From NCBI RefSeq assembly GCF_020422885.1, contig NZ_CP084622.1, forward strand, positions 482,001 to 546,000: DNA of 64,000 nucleotides. The letters run 5' to 3'. Each line of letters opens with the position of its first letter. Position 1 is the stretch's first letter. Origin of the DNA: Mesobacillus sp. S13 (GTDB lineage Bacteria > Bacillota > Bacilli > Bacillales > Cytobacillaceae). The notes beneath the pieces were generated by a model. That model did not search any database, was not told where the DNA came from, and saw only the letters and a list, made by a program, of their open reading frames with translations. Below, in pieces: positions 63,209-64,000 of this stretch. A program made the position numbers and the translations under genes.

Positions 63209-64000
63209 CTATGTGATTCTTAGAACAATCTTTCCCTTTGTACGCCCACTTTCCATGTGCTGGTGAGCCTCTACAATCTGTTCCAAGGGATAACATTTTT
63301 CAATAACAGGTTTTAACTTTTCTTGTTCCACAAGACTACATAAAAAAGCCAAGTCTCCATCATTGGGTTTTGTAAAATGAATCTTTGCCTTTTTTTTACC
63401 TAAGAATGATCCTATCATCACTTGAAACGGATGATATTTAGGGAAAAATAAGTGTTCAGTAATATAAACACCTTTCTCGGTTAAAGAACGTAAGCAACTG
63501 AAAAAGGTTCGCTTACCAACAGCATCCAGAATAACATCGTATTTATTTGTATGATCAGTGAAATCTTCCTTAGTATAATCAAGACATAATGAGCCCCAAG
63601 GTCCTTAACCCAGTCTAAATTGGAGGTGCTACAAACGGCAGTTACTTCAGCCCCATAGTAATTTGCAAGTTGAACAGCAAAATGCCCTACTCCTCCAGAT
63701 GCTCCATATATTAAGATTCTTTGTCCTTGCTTTACCTGTGCTACATCTCTCAATGCTTGTAACGCAGTTTGAGCAGCACACGGTATAGCAGCCGCTTCTT
63801 CAAAAGTTATATTTTTCGGCATATGACATAGGAAATTTTCACGTGGAGAGACATATTCAGAATGGGACCCGAAGCAACTCCCGAACACCGGGTCACCCAC
63901 CTTAAATTTGCGAACATTTTCACCGACAACCTCAATAGTACCCGCAACATCTATGCCCAGTATGGAATTTTTGGGTTTTGTTAGTCCATTATCCAATCTT
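63209..64000 (-). pseudogene. MDR/quinone-oxidoreductase-like gene, frameshifted, 5' end beyond window
   Basis: The right part (from 64000 to about 63580) reads SILGIDVAGTIEVVGENVRK, FKVGDPVFGSCFGSHSEYVS, AAIPCAAQTALQALRDVAQV and LIYGASGGVGHFAVQLANYY (NADPH loop). At LGAHYV the frame breaks. One base missing at about 63580 puts DYTKEDFTDHTNKYDVILDA, VGKRTFFSCLRSLTEKGVYI and MIGSFLGKKKAKIHFTKPND in another frame, running to a normal end (YPLEQIVEAHQHMESGRTKG) at 63209. So the enzyme is complete in content but broken by a single base deletion, or by a sequencing slip. The gene starts outside the window. Confidence 0.85.

Overview
The window is 64 kb of chromosome from a Gram-positive, endospore-forming relative of Bacillus (Bacillaceae; Mesobacillus/Cytobacillus-type genera would fit, but no rRNA is present to decide). 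Reasons: strong AGGAGG-type ribosome sites, frequent TTG/GTG starts, many intrinsic terminators, and Bacillus-type families (YuzF, DUF3231, YwaC-type alarmone synthetase, Spx family, RsbR paralog, SpoIIM-like, MhqR regulon, YsnE). No rRNA, tRNA, CRISPR array, prophage or origin was seen. One intact insertion sequence is present.

Layout. 0-7.3 kb: a PadR/HAAS-like membrane pair behind a ladder of six palindromes, a sigma factor fused to its own anti-sigma domain and membrane anchor, and small lipoproteins and membrane proteins. 7.3-18.5 kb: acetyltransferases, small membrane proteins, YuzF, a TspO-like protein, an SDR, a SurA-N lipoprotein and a chemoreceptor. 18.9-21.3 kb: proBA. 21.7-25.2 kb: tubby-like protein, RelP/YwaC synthetase, and a TetR-Spx operon divergent from an EthD protein around three operators. 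25.6-37.8 kb: YsnE, a hydrolase, an RsbR paralog, an HxlR-controlled VOC/oxidoreductase pair, AraC, MFS, an M48 protease with TPR-like tail, DUF421, a cupin, and an SDR-ArsR operon. 38.2-41.3 kb and 60.8-63.2 kb: AT-rich islands of single orphan genes, many followed by the same terminator-bearing repeat. 41.4-45.4 kb: flavodoxin-like reductase, ferritin, DUF3231 and a DUF2089/SpoIIM-like operon. 46.07-47.58 kb: an IS4-family element with 9-bp target duplication. 47.7-52.9 kb: a consolidated quinone/catechol-stress cluster (yceI, mhqR, mhqP, mhqO, flavin reductase, mhqE, mhqD) with repeated copies of the MhqR-type operator. 53-58.7 kb: PfkB kinase, MOSC protein, and an NCS2 nucleobase permease divergent from a Rieske oxygenase. 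59.2-60.6 kb: ECF sigma/anti-sigma pair. The right edge holds a frameshifted oxidoreductase.

The most unusual signal is non-coding. At least six intergenic regions carry arrays of hairpin-forming units. The unit sequence differs from array to array, but the repeat period is almost always 51-53 bp, about five helical turns. Several lie between convergent genes. I do not know a described element with this behaviour, and it is my lead candidate for an undescribed system. Three further dispersed repeat families occur: a GGGGACGGTTC hairpin, a GTTGATCC terminator repeat, and the long repeat ending in CGCTTCCGCTTTTC.
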